64,000 nt of DNA from Actinoallomurus oryzae. Its GTDB lineage: Bacteria; Actinomycetota; Actinomycetes; Streptosporangiales; Streptosporangiaceae. A program made the position numbers and the translations under genes. Positions 34,339-42,903 of this stretch are shown one piece after another. Positions within the stretch are counted from its first letter, which is position 1; the number at the start of each line of letters is the position of its first letter. The stretch lies in NCBI RefSeq assembly GCF_039541955.1, contig NZ_BAABHF010000016.1, forward strand, positions 437,220 to 501,219, read 5' to 3'. The notes beneath the pieces are model-generated. The model had not been told where the DNA came from and did not search any database. It saw nothing but the letters and a program-made list of their open reading frames with translations.

Positions 34339-35067
34339 TCAGACGCCCGCGTCCGCCAGCGCCGCCGCGGCGGCCGCGATCTTGGCGGCGACGTCCGCAA
34401 GTGACGACTCCGCGGTGTCCAGGCCGGAGCGGGACGCGAGCATGGGGCTGACCTCGCGGAGGGCCTCGAAGGTCGTCCCGTGGGCGACGGGGATCACCCG
34501 GTCGGTGGCGAGCAGCGTCGACAACTCCTTGTCGGCGATACCCTGACCCTTCAGGGTGTTGAGCATTGCCGGGGTCACGAGCACGATGCCTACCCGTGAG
34601 GAGGCCAGCCCCCGGTCGATCTCGCGCAGTAGAGGCTTGCCCAGGCCGACGTCCCTCTCGCTGAACCACACGGTTGCGTCGTGGGAGCGCAGCAGCCCGT
34701 CCAACTCGGCCGCCCAGCCCTGCCGGTCGTCCCACGCGTGGCAGAGGAAGAGGTCGCGGCGGTCCGGGTAGGCGAAGGCCTGCTCCGCCGCCTTGCGGGC
34801 CAGGGGCTCGACCGTGCGCCACTCGGAGGATGAGTACGAGACGGAGGTTCCTCCGCGGGTCCTCCGACTGGCCCCACCGCCAGACGACCCGCCCCGGCCG
34901 GAGGCTCCGCCGGAGCTAGACGCCGAGCCACCGGGGTAGCGCGGAGGGGGACTGTAGTAGGTGGGATAGGACGGCCGGTCGTACGACCGGCCGCCGCGGC
35001 AGGCGGGACAGTTCGCCGCGCCGCTTGCCGTGCGGTGGCCCTCGACGGGCGCTGTGCATTGAGTCAT
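34339..35067 (-). CDS. TIR-domain protein with a cysteine-containing N-terminus and Gly/Ser linker
   Basis: 242 aa. The N-terminus has Cys4, Cys20 and Cys23 (N-C-P-A-C-R-G-G), enough for half of a zinc ribbon, then an unstructured Tyr/Pro and Gly/Ser-rich linker (about 28-82). The TIR domain spans about 103-235: D-L-F-L-C-H-A-W-D-D strand, VWFSERDVGLGKPLLREIDR box 2, I-V-L-V-T-P-A-M-L-N, and A-D-K-E-L with Glu181 as the candidate catalytic Glu of NAD-cleaving TIRs. Known: many bacterial TIR proteins deplete NAD in phage defence or act as toxins or effectors. It has no obvious sensor partner here, so it stands alone; defence is possible but unproven. Confidence 0.82.
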   Translation of the reverse strand: MTQCTAPVEGHRTASGAANCPACRGGRSYDRPSYPTYYSPPPRYPGGSASSSGGASGRGGSSGGGASRRTRGGTSVSYSSSEWRTVEPLARKAAEQAFAYPDRRDLFLCHAWDDRQGWAAELDGLLRSHDATVWFSERDVGLGKPLLREIDRGLASSRVGIVLVTPAMLNTLKGQGIADKELSTLLATDRVIPVAHGTTFEALREVSPMLASRSGLDTAESSLADVAAKIAAAAAALADAGV

Positions 35068-35494
35068 GTGGCGATTCTAGGAGTGGCCTCCGACTCTTTC
35101 TGGAGAGCGTGCCCCCAACGCTCGGCCGGCACGTGAACGAGGAACACGACATCGCGTCGGCCGCCCGCGACCCCCTGCGCGGAATGACGCATGGTGCGGC
35201 ATCCGACTTTCGGCATGACAGGGCGAGTGCGTACCGGCCCGTGAGGTGGACGCGTTCCCGGACGCTGTCCATCGGAGCGACATTCTCCGAATGCCCCGTT
35301 GCCCAACCCGACACAACCTGCGAAATCGCCCAACCCTCTGCGGAAGCGTCCGGACCGTACTGCGGAGTCCTGTCCAGGTGCAGCAACAGCGCGGCGTCGG
35401 TTTGTGCGGTCGGAACTCGACGCCGAGCCACGTAGGCGGCGCTGCCGAGGCAATGCTGACCGGTTCCGGCAGGGCCGGGCCGTGCCAGCCGACG
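35068..35494. other. Intergenic region upstream of the TIR gene
   Basis: Several open frames cross it, but none has recognisable content or a good ribosome-binding site. It would contain the promoter of the TIR gene and the end of the DUF397 transcript. Confidence 0.45.
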
Positions 35495-35701
35495 CTAGTC
35501 CAGGTCGAGCTTGCCCTGCTTGACCTTGTCGACGAACGTACCCCACGCTGACGGCGTGAACGTCAGCGTCGGGCCGTCAGTGTCCTTGGAGTCGCGTACG
35601 AGTCGAGATCCGTTCAGCGTCGCCGCCTCGACGCAGCCTTCCCCGCCATCGCTGTGTGTGCTCTTGCGGAAGACCACCCGGGAGATGTCACGGTCGGGCA
35701 T
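35495..35701 (-). CDS. DUF397 protein
   Basis: 68 aa, full length for the family. Seen: V-F-R-K-S-T-H-S-D-G-G-E-G-C-V-E-A-A and the C-terminal RDSKDTDGPTLTFTPSAWGT plus F-V, both hallmarks of DUF397. Known: in actinomycetes these small cytosolic proteins are nearly always encoded next to an XRE/Scr1-type regulator and are thought to act as its partner, comparable to BldB/WhiJ-linked AbaA-like proteins. Here it follows the XRE gene by 17 nt on the same strand, so the two form an operon. Confidence 0.9.
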   Translation of the reverse strand: MPDRDISRVVFRKSTHSDGGEGCVEAATLNGSRLVRDSKDTDGPTLTFTPSAWGTFVDKVKQGKLDLD

Positions 35702-35718
35702 GCGGTCCCTCTCTGCGG

Positions 35719-36567
35719 TCAGCGTCCCACCCGGCGTGCGAGCAATGCCGTCGAATCGTCCGGGCTGAGCGCTGTGGCCTGCATCTGCTCGAAGGCGAGG
35801 GTGTGCGTGTGCACCTGGCCCTCGTCCTCAATGTACAGAGCGCCGGTCATGCTCTCGACATAGACGACGTTCGGGAAGTACTGCTCAGGGAACTGCAGGA
35901 TCGAGAAGGAGCCGATGACGCCCGGATGGGCGCCGACGCTGGCCGGCATTACCTGGAGCATGACGTTCGGCAGCTCTGCCAGCTCTAGCAGGCGCTCGTA
36001 CTGCGCCTGCATGACCTGTTTCCCGCCGATCTCGCGATCGAGTACTGCCTCGTCGATGATCGACCAGAACCGCAGGGGCTGGGCTCGCTCGGTCAGTACG
36101 GCTTGGCGCGCTGCGCGTACGGCCACTCTCCTGTCGACCTCGGCGGGAGGCTTGAAGCGCATCAGTGCCGCCCGGATGACATGGCGGGCGTACTCCTCGG
36201 TCTGCAGGAGACCGTGGATGACTCCCATGCTGTAGCAGCTCAGCGCTTCGGATTCGGCCTCCAGGCCGATGTAGGTCGCGTAGTCGGTGCGCAGCGGTTC
36301 GGTGTCCCACCAGTCTCGTTGACGTGCGGTCCGCGCGAACGCGATCAGCGCATCGCGGCGGCCGCCGGCGACTCCGTAGAGGTCCAGGAGGCCTTGGACC
36401 TCTGGGACGGCGACGCGCCGTAGGACGTTCTCGATCCGCGACAGCTTGGTCTTGCTCCAGCCAAGCCGCTCGGCTGCCTCCTCAAGGGTCACCGCACTCG
36501 ATTCGCGGAGACGGCGCAGCTCAGCGGCCAACCGGCGTTCCCGCACTGTGGGTTGCCTCGTCGACAC
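35719..36567 (-). CDS. XRE-family regulator with Scr1/DUF5753 domain
   Basis: GTG 36567 is preferred: the protein then begins STRQPTVRERRL, like other members, while the longer frame would need TTG 36603. 282 aa. HTH_XRE at about 8-62 (LEEAAERLGWSKTKLSRIEN), then the DUF5753 domain (about 95-275) with Y-I-G-L-E-A-E-S, I-H-G-L-L-Q-T-E-E-Y-A, and F-W-S-I-I-D-E-A-V-L-D-R. Known: such proteins with DUF397 partners influence development and antibiotic production in Streptomyces. It is divergent from the RsbW-like ATPase gene at 36922, the usual arrangement of this three-gene module. Confidence 0.9.
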   Translation of the reverse strand: MSTRQPTVRERRLAAELRRLRESSAVTLEEAAERLGWSKTKLSRIENVLRRVAVPEVQGLLDLYGVAGGRRDALIAFARTARQRDWWDTEPLRTDYATYIGLEAESEALSCYSMGVIHGLLQTEEYARHVIRAALMRFKPPAEVDRRVAVRAARQAVLTERAQPLRFWSIIDEAVLDREIGGKQVMQAQYERLLELAELPNVMLQVMPASVGAHPGVIGSFSILQFPEQYFPNVVYVESMTGALYIEDEGQVHTHTLAFEQMQATALSPDDSTALLARRVGR

Positions 36568-36847
36568 CCGCAGCAGTCTGCCCAGCAGGGACCGTGGCGG
36601 CAACCATCTTGAGCCTCAAAGCCGAGATCGATCTTGAAATAGTTTCTTGAAACAGTTGCGGATACCTTCTCACGCCCTGCACGATGCGTAGTGCAGGGAA
36701 GACGAAGCGTGAGGTCAGCGCAGGTCTTGGCCGGTCAACCGGTCACGAGCGGGCGGGTGATCTCGGCGACTGACCACTGTCCTTGCGACGCATGATTGCC
36801 AGGCTCCCGGCGGGGCGGTTCCCCCGAGCTGCTCCGCCGGTGAGGAA

Positions 36848-36900
36848 GCTGCGGTCCCGGCTGCCGCTCATCGAGCAGCCCCCCAGGCCGGGACCGCAGC
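36848..36900. promoter_or_regulatory. 14-bp inverted repeat with an alternative inner stem in the leader of the ATPase gene
   Basis: GCTGCGGTCCCGGC (36848-36861) and its exact complement (36887-36900) flank 25 nt. Inside, GGCTGC (36859-36864) can pair with GCAGCC (36875-36880), which shares bases with the outer stem, so the two hairpins exclude each other. The structure ends 21 nt before the ATG at 36922. It could be an RNA switch, a terminator of an upstream transcript, or an operator. The remainder of 36568-36921 shows nothing else. Confidence 0.45.
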
Positions 36901-36921
36901 CGACCATAAAGGAGCGTTCGC

Positions 36922-37356
36922 ATGTCCATGCCACTCACCGATGCCAGTCATGACCTCGGGGATGACCGCTACGCCATGCGCTGGCGGCGCACCTTCCCGG
37001 GTCGTCCCGAGCAGGCTCAACCGGCCCGCGAGTTCGTCGCGTACCTCCTAAGCGGCTGCGCGCTCGCCGACGACGCCGTCTCGGCAGTGGGAGAGTTCGT
37101 CGTCAACGCGCTCAGGCACACACACTCCGCCTTGCCCGGCGGCCGCTTCACCGTGGAGGTACGGCGGTGGCCCTCCGGCATCTCCATCGGTGTAACCGAC
37201 CAAGGTGGAACAAGCGAGCCCGCAGCACGTGAACCCGACCCGATGGAAGAGTCCGGACGTGGCCTGAAGACCGTCGCGGCTCTGGCCAGCCGCTGGGACT
37301 GGACCGGTGACGTGAACGGACGGACGGTCATCGCAGTCTTCGATATAGCTGATTAG
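36922..37356 (+). CDS. RsbW-like serine-kinase / HATPase_c protein, first copy
   Basis: 144 aa from ATG 36922, with AAAGGAG upstream. Seen: a GHKL fold with the N box V-G-E-F-V-V-N-A-L-R-H-T, the G1 box as V-T-D-Q-G-G, and E-S-G-R-G-L-K-T-V-A as the G2 box. Known: actinomycete proteins of this type are mostly anti-sigma factors or partners of XRE/DUF397 regulators. It is divergent from the XRE gene, with a conspicuous inverted repeat in its leader. A second copy lies at 37583. A kinase target is not identifiable from the sequence. Confidence 0.85.
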   Translation: MSMPLTDASHDLGDDRYAMRWRRTFPGRPEQAQPAREFVAYLLSGCALADDAVSAVGEFVVNALRHTHSALPGGRFTVEVRRWPSGISIGVTDQGGTSEPAAREPDPMEESGRGLKTVAALASRWDWTGDVNGRTVIAVFDIAD

Positions 37357-37582
37357 GCCATATACCCACTTCTTAGTTTTACCGCATAGCGCCATCACCC
37401 ATTCGCCATCAGCGAGTCTGCGCACGTCGTTGAATATTCCGATGTGTCATGAGCTCATAGCGCACCGCATGACGTATCAGCGTTGAGGTGCCGAAAACCC
37501 TCCCGGCAAGGTGACAGACCCACCGCCGTTAATTGCGCGGTCGCATGGAAGCAGCGGCTCGGTCAAATCCAATGGAGGGCAA

Positions 37583-38059
37583 GTGTGCGCATCACGTGAA
37601 TTACTAGTCGATCCTGGACATAGCTCAGCGCCGCCTGAGATAACCGAGAACGCGGCGTACCAATTGCCTCTTGCTCCGCATCCGATCGCAGCCGAACAGG
37701 CGCGTGTGTTGGTGCGGCTCGCGTGCGCCGGCTGGGAGCTCGGCGACGTCCTTGACAGCGTCCTACTCGTCACGGTCGAGCTGGTCACGAACGCCCTGAA
37801 GATCGGAGAAGTGTTCCGAGTCGCTGTCTCCCGGCAGGCAGGAACCGTGCTGATCGAAGTCTGGGACAGCAGCGAAGCAGCCCCCGACCGCCAGCAAGAG
37901 TCCGTCGACCGTGTGGACGGACGTGGCTTGATGTTGGTCGAAGCCTGCTCAAAGGACTGGGGCTGGCGCCTGGAGGACCAAGGCGGCAAGACCGTCTGGG
38001 CGGCCATCGACCTTCCAGACACCTCATCCGCGACGCCGCACCCGCTCGCGCGCATCTGA
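37583..38059 (+). CDS. RsbW-like HATPase_c protein, second copy
   Basis: GTG 37583 is preferred (GGAGGG directly upstream; 158 aa); the frame is open to GTG 37511. Seen: V-T-V-E-L-V-T-N-A-L-K as the N box, E-V-W-D-S-S-E as G1, and D-G-R-G-L-M-L-V-E as G2. It is distinct from the first copy and not a recent duplication. It is followed 117 nt later by the BldC-like gene. Two such ATPases beside one XRE/DUF397 pair may give separate inputs, though binding partners cannot be read from the sequence. Confidence 0.82.
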   Translation: MCASRELLVDPGHSSAPPEITENAAYQLPLAPHPIAAEQARVLVRLACAGWELGDVLDSVLLVTVELVTNALKIGEVFRVAVSRQAGTVLIEVWDSSEAAPDRQQESVDRVDGRGLMLVEACSKDWGWRLEDQGGKTVWAAIDLPDTSSATPHPLARI

Positions 38060-38176
38060 TCAAGGCACCCATCGACTCCCGGCCCTGAGCCACTGTGGAC
38101 GCCGCCGAAGCCCCCGTACGGCGCGTCCCGGGGAAGCGAGACGGCTCAGGGCCGGGCGCTGACAAAGAAAGACATC

Positions 38177-38533
38177 ATGCTCGCCCAAGAACCCAGTGAC
38201 CTGCTCAAACCGCGCGAAGCCGCCGAACTCTTCGGCGTCCGCACGACGACCATCGCCCGCTGGGCCCGCGAAGGGAAACTGACGCCGCTTCGCACCCCGG
38301 GCGGCCACCGCCGCTACAGCCGAACCGCGATACGGGCGCTACTGGCCGATAACCCTGAGTCCAGCGCGGACTGGCAACAAATGACGGAAGACGCGGTCCG
38401 GCTTTATGAGCAGGGGTGGAGCATTCGGCAGGTAGCGGACCAGTTCGAGTGCAGCTACGGCGCCATGCGCCGCATCCTGATGACCCGCGTCACGTTCCGC
38501 AACCGCGGCGGCACCTACCCCACCACCGAGTAG
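38177..38533 (+). CDS. BldC-like MerR-type HTH protein with an added C-terminal HTH
   Basis: 118 aa. The first 55 residues are the BldC fold: L-L-K-P-R-E-A-A-E-L-F-G-V-R-T-T-T-I-A-R-W-A, then L-T-P-L-R-T-P-G-G-H-R-R-Y-S. The C-terminal half holds a second HTH (W-S-I-R-Q-V-A-D-Q-F-E-C-S-Y-G-A-M-R-R-I-L). BldC itself is only about 68 aa, so this is an extended variant. Known: BldC binds DNA as head-to-tail oligomers and controls development. The RNase H-dsRBD fusion gene begins 15 nt after its stop, suggesting joint expression. Confidence 0.85.
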   Translation: MLAQEPSDLLKPREAAELFGVRTTTIARWAREGKLTPLRTPGGHRRYSRTAIRALLADNPESSADWQQMTEDAVRLYEQGWSIRQVADQFECSYGAMRRILMTRVTFRNRGGTYPTTE

Positions 38534-38548
38534 CCGGGGGTGTCGATA

Positions 38549-39628
38549 ATGCCTGATCCAGGGCAGAGTCTCGGCGAACCTGTGCCGTCCTGGCGGACTG
38601 AACAGGCCCCGTCTCTGAGTGCTGCCGTGGTCGCCGCAGCGACCGCTGACCCCGACGTCACCGACGAGGTTCTCGCCGAAAAGCTCGGCATTCCGCCGAA
38701 AAAGGCTAGCCAGCTCTTGTGGTTCGCTCGCCGCTACGGTCGGGTCCCGCCCACCTCGGAGGACCCCGATCGGGGACTGCGTGCGGCCGCCGTCGCCATC
38801 TTCACGCGTGCTCCGGACAGTTCCAATCAGACGATCGCGGACGAGCTTGGCATCGGTAAGCGTCGCGTCTATGGACTGCTCCGTACCGCTGAACTCCTTG
38901 GCGAAGTCCCGCCCGGCATGCGCGCTCGCATGGATCAGCGAAGCGACTGCGGGTTACCGCTCGCCTTCGTATGGACGGACGGATCGGCGCCCGGAGGGAA
39001 CCGTCACGGTCCCGCCGCGTGGGCGGCCATCATCCGATGGGGAGCCGGCCCGAACGCGGAAATACGGAAGCTGGGCGGACGGCTGTCAAAACCCAACATC
39101 GCTCGGGCTGAACTGGCGGCCGCAATACACGCCCTACGAGCGCTCGATCAGCCCGCATGTGTCACCATGCACTGCGACCACGAAGCCCTCGTCGACGGCG
39201 CCACCGCGCGAGCAGCGCCACGCGCCCACCGCGACCTGTGGAACGAGCTACGGGAGGTCTCCGCGAGCCATCACGTCACCTGGGTCTGGGTCCGCGCGCA
39301 CCATACAAGCCGAGGAAATCGAGCCGCAGACTCACTCGCTCGTGCCGTCCGGAAAGGCTCTCGACTCGACGAAAGCTGGCGCGAGGACCTACGGGCCGGG
39401 CGGGTGGCGAACGCCGTGAACCACCTCGTCCACAGCGGCCGGTTAAAAACTCTCGCATGGGAGTTCTCCACGGTCGGGCCCCTCCACCGCCCGACACACA
39501 TCGCCACCGCGGCGACCGTCGACGGCGACACCGGGGAGTCCCTCACCGTCACCGGCACAGGTGGCTCAAAAGCCGCAGCCAAAACAGACGTACTCGCGCG
39601 CCTGATCGCAGCTCTCCACCTCGAGTGA
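38549..39628 (+). CDS. Fusion protein: tandem HTH region, RNase HI domain, C-terminal dsRBD-like domain
   Basis: 359 aa from ATG 38549 (GGGGG 8-12 nt upstream; GTG 38540 is also open). Two helix-turn-helix-like segments lie at about 36-62 and 92-118 (TIADELGIGKRRVYGLLRTA). The RNase HI domain (about 138-270) keeps the four carboxylates: Asp144 (W-T-D-G-S), Glu188 (R-A-E-L-A), Asp210 (H-C-D-H-E) and Asp261 (N-R-A-A-D-S-L). The end (about 300-357) reads EFSTVGPLHRPTH, V-T-G-T-G-G-S-K-A-A-A-K and a final helix, which is the pattern of a double-stranded RNA-binding domain. The protein should cut RNA in RNA/DNA hybrids. The target is unknown. Confidence 0.8.
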   Translation: MPDPGQSLGEPVPSWRTEQAPSLSAAVVAAATADPDVTDEVLAEKLGIPPKKASQLLWFARRYGRVPPTSEDPDRGLRAAAVAIFTRAPDSSNQTIADELGIGKRRVYGLLRTAELLGEVPPGMRARMDQRSDCGLPLAFVWTDGSAPGGNRHGPAAWAAIIRWGAGPNAEIRKLGGRLSKPNIARAELAAAIHALRALDQPACVTMHCDHEALVDGATARAAPRAHRDLWNELREVSASHHVTWVWVRAHHTSRGNRAADSLARAVRKGSRLDESWREDLRAGRVANAVNHLVHSGRLKTLAWEFSTVGPLHRPTHIATAATVDGDTGESLTVTGTGGSKAAAKTDVLARLIAALHLE

Positions 39629-39663
39629 CCCACACAGCGGAAGATGGCGGGGACGCCGCACGC

Positions 39664-40218
39664 CTATGTCTGCGGCAGCGGAAGGATCAGCACATCCATC
39701 AGCGGGGCATAGGGCATGGCGGGACGCAGTTCGGCCGCCTTGCGCCAGCCCCACCTTGTGTACCTCCGGTAGGCGTTCTCGTTCTCGGGCTGTACGAGCA
39801 GGGTCGCTCGCTGCTCCCTTCGAGGTGCGAGCAACTCGTCGTGGAGCGCGCGGCCGACGCCCTGACCGGCATATCGAGGGCGCACCATCAACTCACTGAA
39901 CGCGAACGTGCGCGTCCCGTCTTCATCGGTGAACCCCGGTTCGACCTCCCCGGCCAGGCCAGTCCACCAGGCACTGTTCGGGCCGAGGGGCCAGCCCCAC
40001 GCCTGCCCGGCCGGCTCGCCATCCATGAACGCTACGACCAGCTCGAAATCCTTGGCAGTGGTGTACGCGTCGAAACGCTGCATCGGCGCGTCGCCGGACT
40101 CGAACGGATCACCACTTGCGATCTCCTCGGCGAAGGCCTCGCGGTAGATCAGCCAGACCGTGTCTCTGATGGCTTGGGCCCCTGCGGCGTCATACCTGCG
40201 GAACGTCAGGTCGGGCAT
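39664..40218 (-). CDS. GNAT-family N-acetyltransferase
   Basis: ATG 40218 is preferred (AGAGAGG 4 nt upstream; 184 aa). An ATG at 40236 overlaps the stop of the upstream gene (TGATG) and is a possible coupled start. Seen: F-S-E-L-M-V-R-P-R-Y-A-G-Q-G-V-G-R-A-L-H-D-E-L as motif A (acetyl-CoA pyrophosphate binding) and E-N-E-N-A-Y-R-R-Y-T-R-W-G-W as motif B. The substrate cannot be inferred. It is directly downstream of the large XRE regulator and divergent, with that gene, from the nucleotide-modification operon. It could acetylate the operon's product, for example as self-resistance. Confidence 0.82.
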   Translation of the reverse strand: MPDLTFRRYDAAGAQAIRDTVWLIYREAFAEEIASGDPFESGDAPMQRFDAYTTAKDFELVVAFMDGEPAGQAWGWPLGPNSAWWTGLAGEVEPGFTDEDGTRTFAFSELMVRPRYAGQGVGRALHDELLAPRREQRATLLVQPENENAYRRYTRWGWRKAAELRPAMPYAPLMDVLILPLPQT

Positions 40219-40235
40219 CGCGCCTCTCTTCACCA

Positions 40236-41711
40236 TCAGGCGGCCAGCGCGCGCGTGGCCGCGTCGAAACGGACGCAGAACTCCTCATTGGAGGCTTGTT
40301 CGGCCGCGGCGCGCAGCGGGCGCAGCTCGGCGAGCGAACGCGCCGACATCATCTGTCCACCGATCATCGCGGGCAGGATCGCGGCCCCTTCACTGATGGC
40401 CAGACTCACATCGCCCTCGTTCAACAGCGCGTCGGCCAGCCGTGCACGGTAGAAGGCCTGGTCGCGTGCGGTTCGACCTCGGTCATCGAGCACCGTCCGG
40501 TAGAGCGTCACCGCTCGGCCGTCGGTCACCTGCCGCACGCGGCTGATCGCCTCGTACCCCGCGGCCTCGTATCCGGTGATCTCCGAATCGCTCACGTACA
40601 GGGCCCACGCCGGGTCAGTGGAATGGTCCCCACGCTCAAGCTCCCGGCGAGCCGTGGTGATCTGCGTCCGAAACGCGGGTTCGTCTCCGAGTTCAGCGTA
40701 CGCGAGCGCCCGCCGCAGGGCGATCAACGCGTGCAGACGTGCTGACGGTTCATGCCGCGCGACCTCGGCGGCCCGATCCGCGAACCGCAGCGACTCGCGC
40801 GCGATCCCCCGCCGCCCCGTCATCCGTGCCAGGTACGTCGACTGCTGGGCGAGGTCTGTGTACACGAGCATCGTCAATACGGTGTCGCCAGAGCTTCCGG
40901 CCAGCAGTTCCGCCTCGCCGTACAGCTGCCGAGCGAGCTTCTGGTCGTTCCCGTCGTAGGCCGCCCAGCCGGCCGCCTCACCGAGTTCGGCCGTCACCGC
41001 CAGGAGCTGGCGGCCGACGCCGTCGGTGTAATCGGACTCGTCCAGCATCGCCCGGGACCGTCTGTACTGCCGCAGTGTCTCCTCCAGCGCCGCGCCCCCG
41101 CCCGCGTTTTGATGGCGGCGGCGGATCTGCGCCAAACTGGCGCGCAGATGGCGGACGTGTCCCTCGTTGACCCGAGCAGGCACAGGGCTCGATGGCAAGG
41201 CCGCACCGACGGTCAGAGCGGCCGCCATTGTGTTGAAAGACCGGCGATCCACCTCACGCCCTCCCGCAGATTCGTTGTCGCCCAGGACCGCACCGGGATC
41301 ACCGAGAATCAGCGGCAACAGGTTCTCGCGAGGCATACCGACGGCGTCCGCGAACCGCAACAGCTCACGCACGTCATACAGTGTGTCCCGCCGGCCCCGT
41401 TCGATCAGGCTCACCGTCGACTGTGACCAGCCCTCGACGACGTTCGCGAGATCGAGCTGGGAAAGACCGGTCGCGGCACGCAGTATCGCCACCACGGCCC
41501 CGACATCAAGACGAGCCAGCGCCTGCCGCATCGGCTCCGAATCCCAAAGCCGCCTGGGAGCCGATATACCGACATCCCGCGACGCACGCAGACAGCTGGC
41601 ACACAGTAAGTCCGAGCTGTACCTGCTCAAGGACGTCAAGCGACAAGACGGGCAGACCTGCTCACGGGCCATCCAGCGGCCCTCCATCTCAGCCGGCTTC
41701 CTCAACAACAC
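40236..41711 (-). CDS. Zinc-ribbon XRE regulator with a TPR-like C-terminal region
   Basis: 491 aa. N-terminal zinc ribbon (C-P-S-C-R-L-T-S...L-L-C-A-S-C, about 20-40), HTH_XRE (about 72-130; LSQLDLANVVEGWSQSTVSL), a Ser/Ala-rich linker, then about 300 residues of helical repeats typical of TPR-bearing actinomycete regulators. Start options are close together (ATG 41711, or internal Met codons), so the first 15 residues are uncertain. It is divergent from the glycosyltransferase-headed operon, with a 160-bp shared region, so it is the natural candidate for its regulator. Confidence 0.82.
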   Translation of the reverse strand: MLLRKPAEMEGRWMAREQVCPSCRLTSLSRYSSDLLCASCLRASRDVGISAPRRLWDSEPMRQALARLDVGAVVAILRAATGLSQLDLANVVEGWSQSTVSLIERGRRDTLYDVRELLRFADAVGMPRENLLPLILGDPGAVLGDNESAGGREVDRRSFNTMAAALTVGAALPSSPVPARVNEGHVRHLRASLAQIRRRHQNAGGGAALEETLRQYRRSRAMLDESDYTDGVGRQLLAVTAELGEAAGWAAYDGNDQKLARQLYGEAELLAGSSGDTVLTMLVYTDLAQQSTYLARMTGRRGIARESLRFADRAAEVARHEPSARLHALIALRRALAYAELGDEPAFRTQITTARRELERGDHSTDPAWALYVSDSEITGYEAAGYEAISRVRQVTDGRAVTLYRTVLDDRGRTARDQAFYRARLADALLNEGDVSLAISEGAAILPAMIGGQMMSARSLAELRPLRAAAEQASNEEFCVRFDAATRALAA

Positions 41712-41871
41712 GTTCTTACCGAAGCCACCGTAACCACGCCCCGCGGCACGGGCTATTCCAATGTGTCATGCCCGCCACAGCCGGTCCATGACAAACCGAC
41801 GTTGGACGAACCCCGACCTCGCGCGAGCGTGTCGCCTGACAGCGTTCCTACGCCGACCAGGGAAGTGCGGC

Positions 41872-42903
41872 ATGCGGATCGGTTTCAGCTTTTGGGGATT
41901 TCTCGGTTCGGGGATCATCGACACTCCTGATGGGGGGCGTTTTTGGCGTCGTCCGATCGTCGATGAGCTGATCGGGCTCGGGCACGAGGTCGTGCTTCTG
42001 CAGACCGATCGGGACCATACGGAGGCCGGTCAGGCGTTGCCGTACCGCTGGCATGCGGGGTTCCCTGCGGTAGACGTACTGATGTGTGAGTGGCGGTGGC
42101 CGCTCCCTGGACGCAACACCACCCCATGCGGCTCGGTCGGCCACACCTGCGACCTGCATCGACAGGCCGACTTGATCACGAGTTACTCCAACGCAGGTGT
42201 GCCGACACTCATCTGGGACACCGACCGGCAACTGCCCACCGATGTATCCCTACGGCAGCTGCGGAACGTCCTCGTGTGCGAACCTGGCTTGGCGCTGCCA
42301 CCAGGGAGCGTCTCTCTGCCTACCCCTGTGCCCGACCGTCTTCTCGACGCTGCTGACCCTGCCGAGTTATCGGCGCGAGCGCGGAGGCTGGCGCTGGCCT
42401 ACGTGGGGAACCAGTACGACCGCGACGGCGACTTCGACGCGTTCTTCGCACCGGCCGCCGCGCGATTCCCTCACCAGGTCGCGGGAAAGTGGACTCAGAC
42501 CAGTCGGTGGCCGTGGGTGAACTTCACCGGACGTTGCTCCTTCTCCCAGACCCGCGCCGTGTATCTGACGGCCACCACAACCATCCTGCTCAACCGCGCC
42601 CGCTACTCCCGGGTCGGTCACGTCAGCCAGCGCCTTGGCGAGGCGGTGCTGGCGGGCTGTCTTCCGCTCACCCCGGCCAGCCTTGCGTGCGCCGACGTCT
42701 ACACGCCTTCTGCCCTCCACGTGGCCGACGGTGCCGAGACCGTCGAACGCATCGCGTGGGCACAGCGGATCGTCGGCAGCCGCGAGCACGAGGAGCTGAT
42801 CGAGGCCTGCCTGCTCCTTCTGGAGCCGTTCCGACTTTCGGCATGGGCGTGCCGGCTCACTCAACTCATGACGACCATCCCGACCGGATCGGAGCGCACC
42901 TGA
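41872..42903 (+). CDS. Glycosyltransferase, GT-B type (PF13524-like C-terminus)
   Basis: ATG 41872 (GGGAAG upstream) gives 343 aa; the frame is open further upstream but without similarity. Seen: M-R-I-G-F-S-F-W-G-F-L-G-S-G-I-I-D-T-P-D-G-G at the N-terminus, with the binding-type glycine turn, and at about 262-320 the C-terminal segment N-R-A-R-Y-S-R-V-G-H-V-S-Q-R-L-G-E-A-V-L-A-G-C-L-P-L-T, close to the CgeB-like/Glyco_trans_1_2 donor site. No signal or membrane helix. First gene of a coupled operon: its stop overlaps the TS-like start (TGATG). It would transfer a sugar to an unknown acceptor, possibly a modified nucleoside. Confidence 0.72.
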   Translation: MRIGFSFWGFLGSGIIDTPDGGRFWRRPIVDELIGLGHEVVLLQTDRDHTEAGQALPYRWHAGFPAVDVLMCEWRWPLPGRNTTPCGSVGHTCDLHRQADLITSYSNAGVPTLIWDTDRQLPTDVSLRQLRNVLVCEPGLALPPGSVSLPTPVPDRLLDAADPAELSARARRLALAYVGNQYDRDGDFDAFFAPAAARFPHQVAGKWTQTSRWPWVNFTGRCSFSQTRAVYLTATTTILLNRARYSRVGHVSQRLGEAVLAGCLPLTPASLACADVYTPSALHVADGAETVERIAWAQRIVGSREHEELIEACLLLLEPFRLSAWACRLTQLMTTIPTGSERT

